Notes under the pieces: generated by a model
What the model was told of the DNA's origin: nothing
Seen by the model: only the letters and a program-made list of their open reading frames with translations
The model's database searches: none
Assembly (NCBI RefSeq): GCF_900114845.1
Contig: NZ_FOUK01000009.1
Span: 1 to 64,000, forward strand
Source: Pimelobacter simplex
GTDB taxonomy: Bacteria > Actinomycetota > Actinomycetes > Propionibacteriales > Nocardioidaceae
Direction of reading: 5' to 3'
Length of the DNA: 64,000 nt
Position numbers and translations under genes: made by a program
Shown: positions 1 to 7,811 of the stretch, piece after piece
Layout: each line of letters starts with the position of its first letter
How positions within the stretch are numbered: the first letter of the stretch is position 1

Positions 1-91
1 CGCCTGTTTACCCAGGTCAGAGGGCATTTCCGCAAGTCAGATGCTAGATTTCCAAGGTAGCACGACAGTGGTTCGAATCCACTACCTGCCA
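1..91 (+). tRNA. 3' part of a tRNA or tRNA-derived attachment site (5' part unresolved)
   Basis: Positions 67-83 fold as a T arm: stem AGTGG, loop TTCGAAT, stem CCACT. They are followed by a seven-base acceptor strand ACCTGCC and a discriminator A at 91; no CCA is encoded. I cannot find the matching 5' acceptor strand (GGCAGGT expected) or a clean anticodon arm in bases 1-66, so either the tRNA starts before the window or only its 3' end is present. A tRNA 3' end beside low-GC accessory genes is typical of an island attachment site. The amino acid identity is not assigned. Confidence 0.4.
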
Positions 92-98
92 CGGCCTG

Positions 99-139
99 AA
101 CCGCCCCTGACCTGCGGAGACGCAGGGCGGGGGCGGTTT
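99..139 (+). terminator. Stem-loop terminator after the tRNA 3' end
   Basis: A long GC-rich hairpin. AACCGCCCC (99-107) pairs with GGGGCGGTT (130-138), and an inner CCTGCG pairs with CGCAGG. It lies directly after the tRNA-like sequence and could end its transcript. No long T tract follows. Confidence 0.55.
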
Positions 140-293
140 GCGTTGGGGCGGCCGGCCAGCCGAGGGTTTCGTCGCTAACGGGCATCGCGACCTGACGCAG
201 ATCGCACCCGATCAGCGTCACTGGGCGATTCGTCGGCAATGCGGATCGTCCTTGGCCACGCGCGGCACGTGCGAAGCCCGTCACCTCTGCTGC

Positions 294-1466
294 CTACCCG
301 CCGGTGCACAGGTTGACGACCTCGAGCCCGAGCGCCTTGTAGACCGTGGTGTCCAGGTCACCGGCTCCGTTCTCGGTCAGGTCGTCGACGTAGGCCTGAA
401 GCGAATCAACCATCCCGGTGAGGTAGGTGGCTAGGGGCTCGGGCGACAGGCCCGCGATCTCGTTGACTTCTGCGACAGACGCCTTGAAGTCGCGGAACGT
501 GTCCGGCGTCGCCTTGGTCGTCCCGCTGAGGAACTCGGCGATCGCGTTCAGCTCGCCGTCACCGGAATCTGGGATCAGCATTGCGCAGGCCGTGGAGAGC
601 GAGACCGTCGGGACATCATTCCCGGAGCTCAGGCCGTCGCTTGCGCCGGCGCCGTAGTCGAGTGCGGTGTCGAAGGCTTCGACCTGCTCCGGGCAGTAGG
701 CGACATAGAACAGTCGTTCAGCTTCGAACTCATCTTCGGTGTAGATGTCGCGGAACAAGTCGACGGACCCGTTCATCTGCTCCTGGGTGCGACCGCACGC
801 TGCCTCCGCGGTGTCAGCGGCGTCGGTCTCCGTCGATGCCCAGTGCTCCTCGGCGATCCCGGCTTCCGTTGCGAGACGCGTGTACTCGGCCCACTTCTCC
901 CCGGCCGTGGCTGTCGCGGCGTCGTAGTCCGTGTCGCTGGACTTGTCGTCGTCCGCCTTTCCCTTGGGCGTGGTTCCGGTGAAAGCGGCTTCGTACTCGT
1001 CTGCTTCCGATGGCTTGAGCGTGCCGGAGACTCTTAAGAGGAGCTTCCCCTGGACGTAGTTGTACTCCCTGCCAAGGATCGGAGCATCCTTAAGCAAGCC
1101 CTGGATGTAGTCCATTCGCGCCGTGGCTGACTCCGCGTCGGGCCACTGCTCAATCGTTGCTCCGCAGTCGGCCCCAATCTGCTCCTCGGTACAGGTTGTG
1201 AACTCGTCGCCAGCTCGTTGATCGAACAGCACAACCCCCGCTTCGTAGCCGTTCGGGCGACCGAGCATGTCGTCGTTGGGATCGTTGTCCTCAGTGATCG
1301 TGACTGTTTTGGTGATCTCCGAGATGGCACCCTCAAGTGCGTCGGCGGCGTCCCGCGCGGAGTCGAAGTTCTTCTCGTCGTCGCCGGCAGTGCCGTCGCC
1401 GCAAGCAGAGAGCAGTAGCGAGAGCAGGACGGCAGACAGCGCGGAGGTGACAAGCGTGGGACGCAT
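294..1466 (-). CDS. Predicted lipoprotein of unknown function
   Basis: A 390-residue protein starting with a basic n-region, a leucine-rich segment and the lipobox LLSAC near residue 22. It should therefore be exported and lipid-anchored to the outer face of the membrane. The mature part is acidic, rich in Ala, Asp and Glu, and contains several cysteines (for example in TTCTEEQIGADCG); I recognise no enzymatic motif. I chose the ATG at 1466 because it puts the signal peptide at the N terminus; the reading frame stays open to 1559, but the extra residues do not look like signal sequence. It is the gene nearest the tRNA 3' end and faces it. It may be island cargo; its role is unknown. Confidence 0.7.
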   Translation of the reverse strand: MRPTLVTSALSAVLLSLLLSACGDGTAGDDEKNFDSARDAADALEGAISEITKTVTITEDNDPNDDMLGRPNGYEAGVVLFDQRAGDEFTTCTEEQIGADCGATIEQWPDAESATARMDYIQGLLKDAPILGREYNYVQGKLLLRVSGTLKPSEADEYEAAFTGTTPKGKADDDKSSDTDYDAATATAGEKWAEYTRLATEAGIAEEHWASTETDAADTAEAACGRTQEQMNGSVDLFRDIYTEDEFEAERLFYVAYCPEQVEAFDTALDYGAGASDGLSSGNDVPTVSLSTACAMLIPDSGDGELNAIAEFLSGTTKATPDTFRDFKASVAEVNEIAGLSPEPLATYLTGMVDSLQAYVDDLTENGAGDLDTTVYKALGLEVVNLCTGG

Positions 1467-1703
1467 GGCCCGGACCATAACCTGCGCGTTTCTGGCTTCG
1501 CAGCCAAAGCCGGGCGACCCTCGTTCGTGGCGGCTGGACCCGCCGTACACAGGCGACATGCCTGGCTGCCGCGCCCTGGATCACGCCCAGATCGCGGCAC
1601 ATTCGAGGTGCCTCAAAGCGCCCACTATGGGTCACTTGTGAGCGGCTGACCCCTCGGTCTAATCGACAATACACCCGCACCGCCCGGGCTCGACGGCCGA
1701 AGG

Positions 1704-2210
1704 TCAAGGCCTTCGGTAGCCGCTAGACGCCCAGACGGCCAAGTTTTCCTTGATCGCTGCGTAGATGTCGTTGCTCGTCGGGGACGTGAGGCCTGTGTAC
1801 TCCCTCGGATCGAACAGGGGAACGTAGTCTGCGTAGGTCTTTGAACTGTCCGAGAAGCCGAACTGGGCGAAAGGGTTCGCTCCCGCCGAATCGGTCGTCT
1901 GGTTGCTGTCCTTCAAACCATGAATCCGGATCCCAAGGAGGGGCTTCTTCATCGACCATGCCCGCCGGATCTCATACTTTACGAACTTGCGCGAGGCCGT
2001 CTCCTTGCCTACGAGGACCACAACCGCCGACTTGTAGTTCATCTGCTCGTCGATCCACGCCTCAACAGCCGCATCACCGCGCTTCTTGACTGCCTCCCAC
2101 TCGTTCGAAGGCAACTCAGGCTGCCCGGCGAGCGCACTGATGTTGCGAACTTGGTTAGCGCGCCAGTGATCGCGACTGAAATGAAAGCTGATGAATGCGG
2201 ACTTAGCCAT
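1704..2210 (-). CDS. MTH538-type TIR-like protein (ThsB-like)
   Basis: 168 residues that appear to be a single TIR-like domain of the MTH538/DUF1863 type, the fold of the Thoeris sensor ThsB. The first strand is AFISFHFSRDHWRANQVRN. The alpha-B/strand region reads WIDEQMNYKSAVVVLVG. The segment KFVKYEIRRAW carries the expected catalytic glutamate (E80) in an aromatic-xxx-E arrangement. In known Thoeris systems ThsB-type proteins convert NAD+ to cyclic ADP-ribose isomers when phage is sensed; that activity is inferred here. The ATG at 2210 has a GAGGAG ribosome site a few bases upstream, better than the upstream in-frame start at 2291. It is similar in length and motifs to the protein at 4694-5140, so the island holds two such sensors. 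Confidence 0.8.
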   Translation of the reverse strand: MAKSAFISFHFSRDHWRANQVRNISALAGQPELPSNEWEAVKKRGDAAVEAWIDEQMNYKSAVVVLVGKETASRKFVKYEIRRAWSMKKPLLGIRIHGLKDSNQTTDSAGANPFAQFGFSDSSKTYADYVPLFDPREYTGLTSPTSNDIYAAIKENLAVWASSGYRRP

Positions 2211-2466
2211 CGTGTACTCCTCGGGTGTCGGGGACCTGAAGTCTATGCACCACCACTGACAGTGATCCGAGCGGGCACTCGATCCGGGCAAGAAACCGTC
2301 GCGTCCCGCGCCTACGCGACTAAGGCCACTCGCGAGAGCGCGATCTGTGGAAGACTAGGCAAGGTTCCACGCTCTGGGAACTGAGACATCGGGCGAGGGC
2401 GGTTTTGAGGGGGAAAGTGGCACAACCAAAAAGTCGCGACTTCTGCGCCATCGCTGATGGTACTGA

Positions 2467-2679
2467 ACCGCCAGGGTCGTCAAGCGACCCAAGGACATTG
2501 ATGCGTTCATCCCCATCGAACCGGCCACGTTTGGCCACGCGGTCGTCGTCGCGACCTGTGATATCACGGACGTCGGGGACCTTGGCGAGACGACCGGCGC
2601 GGTCCTTGCCTCCGCCCTACTGCTGGTCGCTGACGCGGTGCAAAGCGCTTTGGCCCCGGCGGGTCTCATGGTCATCTAG
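2467..2679 (+). pseudogene. Coding-like fragment without a start codon
   Basis: The stretch 2211-2833 holds no convincing complete gene. One frame is open from just after a TGA at 2464 to a TAG at 2677 and translates to a protein-like sequence (for example AFIPIEPATFGHAVVVATCD and VLASALLLVADAVQSALAP) with no ATG, GTG or TTG early in it. The residue pattern looks more like real protein than the Arg/Ser/Pro-rich shadow frames around it. It could be the C-terminal remnant of a decayed island gene, or the tail of a frameshifted one. No family is recognised. Confidence 0.25.
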
Positions 2680-2833
2680 TCGCCCGGAACGGCTGCCACC
2701 CAGATCCTCCCCATCTGCATGTTCCCCTGGTGCCGACGACAGACGATTCCATGGGTGACCTCTGGCGACCGACGCCACATTTCCTGATGTTCACCTGGAC
2801 GCGGCGCTGAGCCGTGAGAGAAGAGGTCATTCG

Positions 2834-3394
2834 TTGACTGGTTACGACCTCGGCGATGCCGACGATCGCGAGGACCGGCGTAAGCACCTAGAACTCGTGT
2901 CGGCGACCGTCGGGCGCATGGCATCGACCTCGGCGATGTTTAAGGGCTGGTCGATCACGTTGGCTTCCGCCGCTTTCGGCTTGGCGGCAGTCCGTGACAA
3001 CTGGCTGCTCCTCTTTCTGGGGCTCGCCGGCATCGTGGTCTTCGCCGCGCTGGACTCCTTCTACCTCTCGCTGGAGAAGAAGTTCAGGGATCTCTACTCA
3101 TCGATCGTCGACAACTCCGCTGTCCCACTCGCGATGAACGTTTCGTCTCTACCGGCGAACCCCACGAACCGGTCGTACCGTTCGACGTCGATATGGGGCT
3201 TTCATGTCCCGCTCGCTGTCGCGGGAATGATTTTGTTCGGGGCCGCTCTTGCCGCTGACGAGTCGGAGGACCGAAACCAAGGCCACCCGCACGGGAACCA
3301 CGATTGTCACGGAGGAGACTTCCCCAAGCCGGCCATCAAGACGCCGGGCGCAGGCGGCTCACCGAGTTCCTCGGACGGCCCGTCGAGCCGATGA
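2834..3394 (+). CDS. Multi-pass membrane protein coupled to a TIR gene
   Basis: 186 residues. A charged N terminus is followed by RMASTSAMFKGWSITL and hydrophobic segments near residues 39-53, 57-75 and 121-140. LDSFYLSLEKKFRDLY follows the second segment. The pattern RMA..S...KGW.VTL...LD.YYL..E...R.LY is one I recall from small bacterial membrane proteins that often sit next to TIR genes. The tail is His-, Gly- and Ser-rich. The start is a TTG at 2834 preceded by AGAGG. Its stop overlaps the next gene's start (ATGA at 3391-3394), so the two are probably co-translated. A plausible role is membrane effector or partner of the TIR enzyme, by analogy with 2TM/SLATT effectors; this is inference. 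Confidence 0.65.
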   Translation: MTGYDLGDADDREDRRKHLELVSATVGRMASTSAMFKGWSITLASAAFGLAAVRDNWLLLFLGLAGIVVFAALDSFYLSLEKKFRDLYSSIVDNSAVPLAMNVSSLPANPTNRSYRSTSIWGFHVPLAVAGMILFGAALAADESEDRNQGHPHGNHDCHGGDFPKPAIKTPGAGGSPSSSDGPSSR

Positions 3395-3972
3395 CCTACT
3401 TCACCGCAACTGAGCTACGGGCGCGAACCGGCGGTCTCACGGCTAGCGCTGCCGGGAAGGTGCTCGCAAATTCCGCACAGACCGAGCAAAATTCCTTTGA
3501 TGTCTTCCTAAGTCATAGCATGGTGGACGCGGCTGCCGTGCTAGGTCTAATGGAATGGTTGGAGTCGCTTGGATTCAGCGTCTATGTCGACTGGGTCGTC
3601 GACAGCGAACTGGACCGATCGAAGGTCGACCAGAGCACTGCAGCCCTCCTTCGCCAGCGGATGCGTCAGTCCAGCACACTTGTCTATGCGACTTCGAGAG
3701 CTGCCCAGGCTTCGAAGTGGATGCCCTGGGAACTCGGATACTTCGACGGCATCAAGGGCCAGGCCCAAGTCGCGATCTGTCCTATCGAAACCGGGGCGAT
3801 GGCGACGCACTTCATCGGACAGGAGTATTTAAATCTCTACAAGGCTCTGGAGAAGCTCTTCGTCAACGGAGAGCCTGTGCCTTACGTCACGGCGAACAAC
3901 ACGACGCGCGCTCAGACCATGGCCTCTTTTATTGCAGGCTCGGGCCAGTTCGAGAAGGTCAAGGCGTCCTAA
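3391..3972 (+). CDS. TIR-domain protein, partner of the upstream membrane protein
   Basis: 193 residues from the ATG that overlaps the stop of the previous gene. An N-terminal segment (TYFTATELRARTGG) precedes a TIR domain from about residue 35: FDVFLSHSMVDAAAVLGLMEWL, then GFSVYVDWVVD, then SSTLVYATSRAAQASKWMPWELGYFDG. The W110-M-P-W-E114 segment matches the WxxxE motif whose glutamate is catalytic in bacterial NAD+-cleaving TIRs. The longer open frame from 3304 is rejected because it would overlap the membrane gene by about 90 bases. The ATGA overlap argues for a two-gene module in which this protein senses or signals and the membrane protein acts. The frame ends at 3972, and 3973-4106 holds nothing I can support. 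Confidence 0.8.
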   Translation: MTYFTATELRARTGGLTASAAGKVLANSAQTEQNSFDVFLSHSMVDAAAVLGLMEWLESLGFSVYVDWVVDSELDRSKVDQSTAALLRQRMRQSSTLVYATSRAAQASKWMPWELGYFDGIKGQAQVAICPIETGAMATHFIGQEYLNLYKALEKLFVNGEPVPYVTANNTTRAQTMASFIAGSGQFEKVKAS

Positions 3973-4106
3973 CCGAGAAGGGACCTGCGCCTGTCGGGCC
4001 AGTTGGACCGAAGCGACTCAGGGCCAGAGTCACGGGCCCCTGCGGTTGGACTGAGCGTCCTCGCGGTGATGCAGGCTCGTCAGAGAAAGAACCAGGACCG
4101 TCGCAG

Positions 4107-4397
4107 CTAAGCTAATCCGGCTCTTCCATGTCGCCCGACCGCAACTGTCCACCACGGCGCTCTAGCCACGCCTAGGCACACCTCAACTGCCGCTCGCATG
4201 AGACATGCGGCGATCGCTATCGACGTCCGACGAACGAGTCGCCCGCAAATCGGAAACCGGGAGTAATTCCGATTTTGTCCGGCACCCTTCTTCCCGTCGA
4301 AGTTGCCGAGCTCAAGCCATCCATCGCGAAACTGTTGACGACCGCGTGGTGAGGTAAAGAAGTCCGTGCGAACTGTTCGTTTGCTGTCAAAGGGCAC
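4107..4397 (-). pseudogene. Possible small gene or gene remnant
   Basis: The 720-base gap 3973-4693 has no clear gene. The best candidate is this frame, open upstream to about 4485 and readable as ...GWTARILDRDNVTS..., then TVPFDSKRTVRTDFFTSPRG, then FRDGWLELGNFDGKKG. That looks like real protein until about 4210, where composition becomes shadow-like. The only plausible start is a GTG at 4397, in the middle of the good-looking stretch. It is probably a truncated or frameshifted gene left from an island rearrangement. No family is recognised, and the rest of the gap (4486-4693) appears empty. Confidence 0.25.
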
Positions 4398-4693
4398 CGT
4401 CGTAGCGCTCGTGACGTTGTCGCGGTCAAGGATGCGGGCAGTCCAACCAATCCCCGTAGGCGGTGTAGCCGTGATTCGCTAGACGTGGCCTGGCGGCCAG
4501 CGACTAGTGAGTGGTCGATCTTGGTGTGGCTAAGAAGGGGGTAGTATGCGCCCGGTGCAGGTCGCGCTGGGTGCGGATCGAGCCTCAGGCCGCGACTCGG
4601 TCGAAGCGCCGTGTTTCTCAGGCCTCTCCTAGAAGGTCATCCTCGCGAAGAAGGCCATGTATCCTCGCGCTGACACGCTGCCGCAGCTGATCG

Positions 4694-5140
4694 TCATCGG
4701 CCGGCGGCCTTTGCGGCGGCCTCGATCCAACTCCCCAGATTCTTCTGGCCGCAATCTTTGTTCCATCTGTAAAGCGGATAATCCGTCGGCACTGGGTTGA
4801 TGCCGGTGTTGTCCGTGTCGCCATTGCGGTCGCCGATCTTGCTGATGTCGATGGCTAGCAGGCCATTTCCCTTGGCGATGCTCTGCTCAATCTCGTACTT
4901 GACCCACGGGCGCGAAGAGGTCTTGGCCCCCACAAGAACGACGGTAACAGAGGTCCCGGCCAGCTGGTCGTCGATCCAGCGGCGAACACCGTCAGGCCCG
5001 CGCAACCTGACCTTCTCCCAGTCAGCCTTGTCGTAGAAGGGGTTCTTCGTGTACCCCGACACGACCCCGCTATTCCGAACCTTGGCGACTCTCCATGAAT
5101 CGCGCGCGTAGTGGAAGCTGAAGAAGACCTTGCGAGTCAT
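4694..5140 (-). CDS. MTH538-type TIR-like protein (second ThsB-like)
   Basis: 148 residues forming one TIR-like domain. It has KVFFSFHYARDSWRVAKVRN at the N terminus, the helix RRWIDDQLAGTSVTVVLVG, and PWVKYEIEQSI, where W79 and E83 form the WxxxE motif expected for NADase or cyclase activity. The segment GLLAIDISKIGDRNG and the later TGINPVPTDYP match the layout of the family and of the paralogue at 1704-2210 (which has TTDSAGANPFAQF). The two proteins are clearly related but diverged, which fits different phage triggers feeding one effector, as in Thoeris loci with several ThsB genes. That effector (ThsA) is not visible in the window. It starts at the ATG at 5140 and points the same way as the SLOG/TIR pair upstream. 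Confidence 0.8.
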   Translation of the reverse strand: MTRKVFFSFHYARDSWRVAKVRNSGVVSGYTKNPFYDKADWEKVRLRGPDGVRRWIDDQLAGTSVTVVLVGAKTSSRPWVKYEIEQSIAKGNGLLAIDISKIGDRNGDTDNTGINPVPTDYPLYRWNKDCGQKNLGSWIEAAAKAAGR

Positions 5141-5219
5141 GATTCACCAATCGCTCGAGTTTCAGGAGCCGTGACGATGACACGAGGGTCCGACAGTTTC
5201 TGAAGGGCAACGATCGCGA

Positions 5220-5858
5220 TCAACGCTCGGCCTCGTCGTCCGGGTCGTACATCACTGACTCCAGCGGTCCGACGGGTCGGGGCGCCGCTGCCCCTGACCT
5301 CTCTAGAGCTGCGAGTGCGAGCGACGAGTACGCGCGACCCTCGAGGACTCTGGACTCTGCAGTGGCGTCGAGCGCGAGTTGCGCGGTCCTACCTCCGGGC
5401 TCGGTTATCAGATAGGTGGTGGTTCCAGTCGTCCGGGCAATCCGATGTTCCTCGTCCAGGCCGTCCATCCCGCCGCAGAAGAATGCGCAGTCGGGCCTGC
5501 TCGCGAACATCTCCGTCCTCATGATCGTCAGGCTCTCTGGCCGGTCTGCCGCACGTTTCGTGGTCCGGAGATGTGCGCCGAGGTCATGGGTGAGCATCCG
5601 CACAGCTTCGGTCGTGCTCGATTCAAAGAACGCTGACTGAAAGATCGTGACCAGGCGTCCAGCGTCAAGCATTCGCGCGGTGTGAAGGACGATGGGGCTA
5701 ATCGTTGGGTGCGCGCCAAAAACCAGGCGGGCGCCCGACCGTAGGGTCGCCTCCGCCACTGCCACCACTGCGAGTGCGATGTCGGTCGAGTAGTAGGGCT
5801 CTACGTCAGGAGCTCGAGGGCCGCTCGGGAAGCTGGCGCACAGTACGACTCTGGTCAC
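5220..5858 (-). CDS. SLOG-like nucleotide-binding protein coupled to a TIR gene
   Basis: 212 residues with a Rossmann-like layout: strand VTRVVLCASFPSG, helix ALAVVAVAEATLRSGARLVFGAHPTI, strand LVTIFQSAFF, and near residue 125 CAFFCGGMDGLDEEHRI, then TYLITEPGG. The GA-P and CGGMDG loops resemble the ligand-binding loops of SLOG domains, which bind NAD-derived or nucleotide signals (as in the C-terminal part of ThsA). The GTG at 5858 overlaps the TIR gene's TGA (GTGA), so I prefer it to the ATG at 5924, which would intrude 70 bases into that gene. No effector domain is fused. The protein may sense the product of the TIR partner. The SLOG assignment is by pattern only. Confidence 0.65.
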   Translation of the reverse strand: MTRVVLCASFPSGPRAPDVEPYYSTDIALAVVAVAEATLRSGARLVFGAHPTISPIVLHTARMLDAGRLVTIFQSAFFESSTTEAVRMLTHDLGAHLRTTKRAADRPESLTIMRTEMFASRPDCAFFCGGMDGLDEEHRIARTTGTTTYLITEPGGRTAQLALDATAESRVLEGRAYSSLALAALERSGAAAPRPVGPLESVMYDPDDEAER

Positions 5859-7057
5859 CTTTTGACCCTCGTTCCGAGAAGCATCACGGGCGACGGGCCG
5901 ACCCTGCGGTGCCGCGACATCCATGCGATTAGCGATGCGCGGTCGCGATCGATGTCTTCCAGCGGGTGAACGACCCAGCCGCGCGCACGTCGCTTGGGAG
6001 CACGGACTTGGCTACGCAGCGCCTCCACGGCCATGAGATCACGGGGGGCGGGCGCTCGAGGTGTCACGGTGACGACCTCGTCGCCGGCTGCGTTCGAAGC
6101 GAGAAGAGACCAGCCCCCGAGTACCTCCACCTTGAAGCCTGCCCGTTCAAGTTCCTCCGCGGCATCCAGCAGCAGGATCTCGCGGCGCTGTTGAAAGGCG
6201 CTCGCGTGACGTCGATCAATCTCTACCAACACCGATTCCAAAGCATCCGGCGTCAACTTGCGTGCACCGATCGGGCCGTCAACATCACCGAGGTCCAACT
6301 GCTTTCTAAGGTCCTCAAGAACTGCTGGAAAGTACTCCGCCCTGGTCGTCTCGGGAAGGGCCAACGACATCAACCCAAACTTGTGCATGTGTGCGAAGGC
6401 AATCTCATGCTCAACCCAGATGCTGCTCACGGCGTCTGGGGATTCGACCAACACCACGAACGCCTTGTCAGCCAGATCGCGGTCAAGCTGCTCTTGGAAG
6501 ACCGCAGCGGGTGGCACGCTGAAACGGTCCAGGAAGACGTCCCATCCCGCATCCACCAGGCTGTAGCGGAGCTGATTGGCGAGCGCACTGCCGTCCGTGC
6601 GCCGGTAGGATACGAACGCTTTCCGTTCGGTTTCCGTTAGTCCCAGTAAGCGAAGGACGGTGCTTGCAGGAACTTCTGGCGATTGAGCGTCAGCCCACGG
6701 CACACCGTTCAGTTCGTGGACCACGTCGGGGACCTGGCTCGCGAAGTCTGCGCACGGGTCGAACATCGGGATGCAGACCCGCATCGACGCGCGACAAGCC
6801 TTCGCTGCTTGGCTGACGTCCTCATCGGTCGCAGTCTTTGACCCACCGATGACGACGAGGGCAGTGGTCGGGTCGCTAGGTTTGGGATCGACAACCAGTG
6901 CCGAGTGGTCCGTTGTGATGTCGATCGGCGCCCGCGTGCCGCCAGCCATCGTCGTGCGGCGCGAGAGTTCGTCAGTCAGCTCCAAGACCTTGTCCGGTCG
7001 GTCTGCGCTGAGGATGACTACCCGGTAGCCAGGTGCTTCCGCGTCGACGTCGGCCAA
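5855..7057 (-). CDS. Three-part protein with a central TIR domain
   Basis: 400 residues. Residues 10-140 form an alpha/beta N-terminal region (YRVVILSADRPDKVLEL, then ALVVIGGSKTATDEDV). Residues 145-240 are a TIR domain: KAFVSYRRTDGSALANQLRY, GWDVFLDRFSVPPAAVFQEQL, FVVLVESPDAV, and W214-V-E-H-E218 as the WxxxE catalytic motif. A basic C-terminal region (residues 280-400) follows. The TTG at 7057 has GGAGG eight bases upstream. The stop overlaps the GTG of the SLOG-like gene, so the two are co-translated. The N-terminal part may be the sensor and the TIR the NAD+-processing enzyme, with the SLOG protein as receptor. The pair resembles Thoeris in logic but not in domain arrangement. Confidence 0.8.
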   Translation of the reverse strand: MADVDAEAPGYRVVILSADRPDKVLELTDELSRRTTMAGGTRAPIDITTDHSALVVDPKPSDPTTALVVIGGSKTATDEDVSQAAKACRASMRVCIPMFDPCADFASQVPDVVHELNGVPWADAQSPEVPASTVLRLLGLTETERKAFVSYRRTDGSALANQLRYSLVDAGWDVFLDRFSVPPAAVFQEQLDRDLADKAFVVLVESPDAVSSIWVEHEIAFAHMHKFGLMSLALPETTRAEYFPAVLEDLRKQLDLGDVDGPIGARKLTPDALESVLVEIDRRHASAFQQRREILLLDAAEELERAGFKVEVLGGWSLLASNAAGDEVVTVTPRAPAPRDLMAVEALRSQVRAPKRRARGWVVHPLEDIDRDRASLIAWMSRHRRVGPSPVMLLGTRVKR

Positions 7058-7351
7058 TCTTGTTTCCTCCCGCTGATGCCTGTAGCGAGGCTACCGGGAA
7101 GCGACTGCGGATTCCGATCAATTGTGAGGAACGCTCATCATCGGAGCCCTCTCGATGACGATGCGGCGACTGCGCCGGGGGTGGCTTCCGGCGGGTGGCC
7201 GAGCGCCGCATTGTGAACCGCGGAGGAGATCGCGCAATACGGGGTTGGGGTCCGTACAATGCGGTTCGACACCGCGACCGGGAGCAAGCCCGTCGCATCG
7301 TCGCACTAATGGTGCCTCCAAGGCCACTCTCGCGCGCGCGTTACATCGCCG

Positions 7352-7732
7352 CTAGGGCTCGCGCGCGAAGCGCTCGCGGAGCCCTTGGTCTTCGATGGGC
7401 TGCCGAGACACCTCGAGGCGGGCCAGAATTGGTCCGACGATGCCTTCAATCGCTGCGACATCGCGGAAAGTCAGTTGTGCGTGTCCCCGGAGAACTTTGC
7501 TGATCCGCCCGGTGGCGAGGCCAGCTTGCTCCTCGAGCCATGACTTCGGCTCGCTGAGCTCAGTCAGCAGGCTGACGAGGGCCAGCCCGAAGTGGTGCTG
7601 GAGCTCGGCGGCTCTCAGGCCGGCGTATTCCTCGGGTGTCGTGGGCTGGAGCCAGGTGTGGTTGCCGGGGCGGCCGAAGAGGTCGGGGTGCTCCAGATGG
7701 CGCCGAGGCGTGATGGTGCGCGGTTTGGCCAC
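7352..7732 (-). CDS. XRE-type helix-turn-helix regulator
   Basis: About 126 residues from a GTG at 7732. The central part carries a helix-turn-helix: SWLEEQAGLATGRISKVLRG, then QLTFRDVAAIEGIVG. Upstream of it is a segment LQPTTPEEYAGLRAAELQHHFGLALVSLL. An in-frame ATG at 7882 would give 176 residues but would overlap the divergent gene at 7812 by 71 bases, so I prefer the internal start, although it has no good ribosome site. The compact regulator sits at the edge of the TIR cluster and may control the island or the divergent gene with which it shares a promoter region (7733-7811). Confidence 0.6.
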   Translation of the reverse strand: MAKPRTITPRRHLEHPDLFGRPGNHTWLQPTTPEEYAGLRAAELQHHFGLALVSLLTELSEPKSWLEEQAGLATGRISKVLRGHAQLTFRDVAAIEGIVGPILARLEVSRQPIEDQGLRERFAREP

Positions 7733-7811
7733 GGAGACAACATACGGGGATCGGTCGACCGCGGAGACGAAGGCGGTTGCAGGTCGTTCGAAATCAGCAT
7801 AGCGTCTGTTT

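Noticed and set aside
1..66. A complete tRNA at the window start
   Set aside because: No matching 5' acceptor strand or clean anticodon arm can be drawn.
1467..1559. Extra 31 codons upstream of the lipoprotein gene
   Set aside because: They would bury the signal peptide inside the protein.
1704..7057. Calling the TIR cluster a standard Thoeris system
   Set aside because: No Sir2-SLOG or membrane-macro ThsA is present; the arrangement differs.
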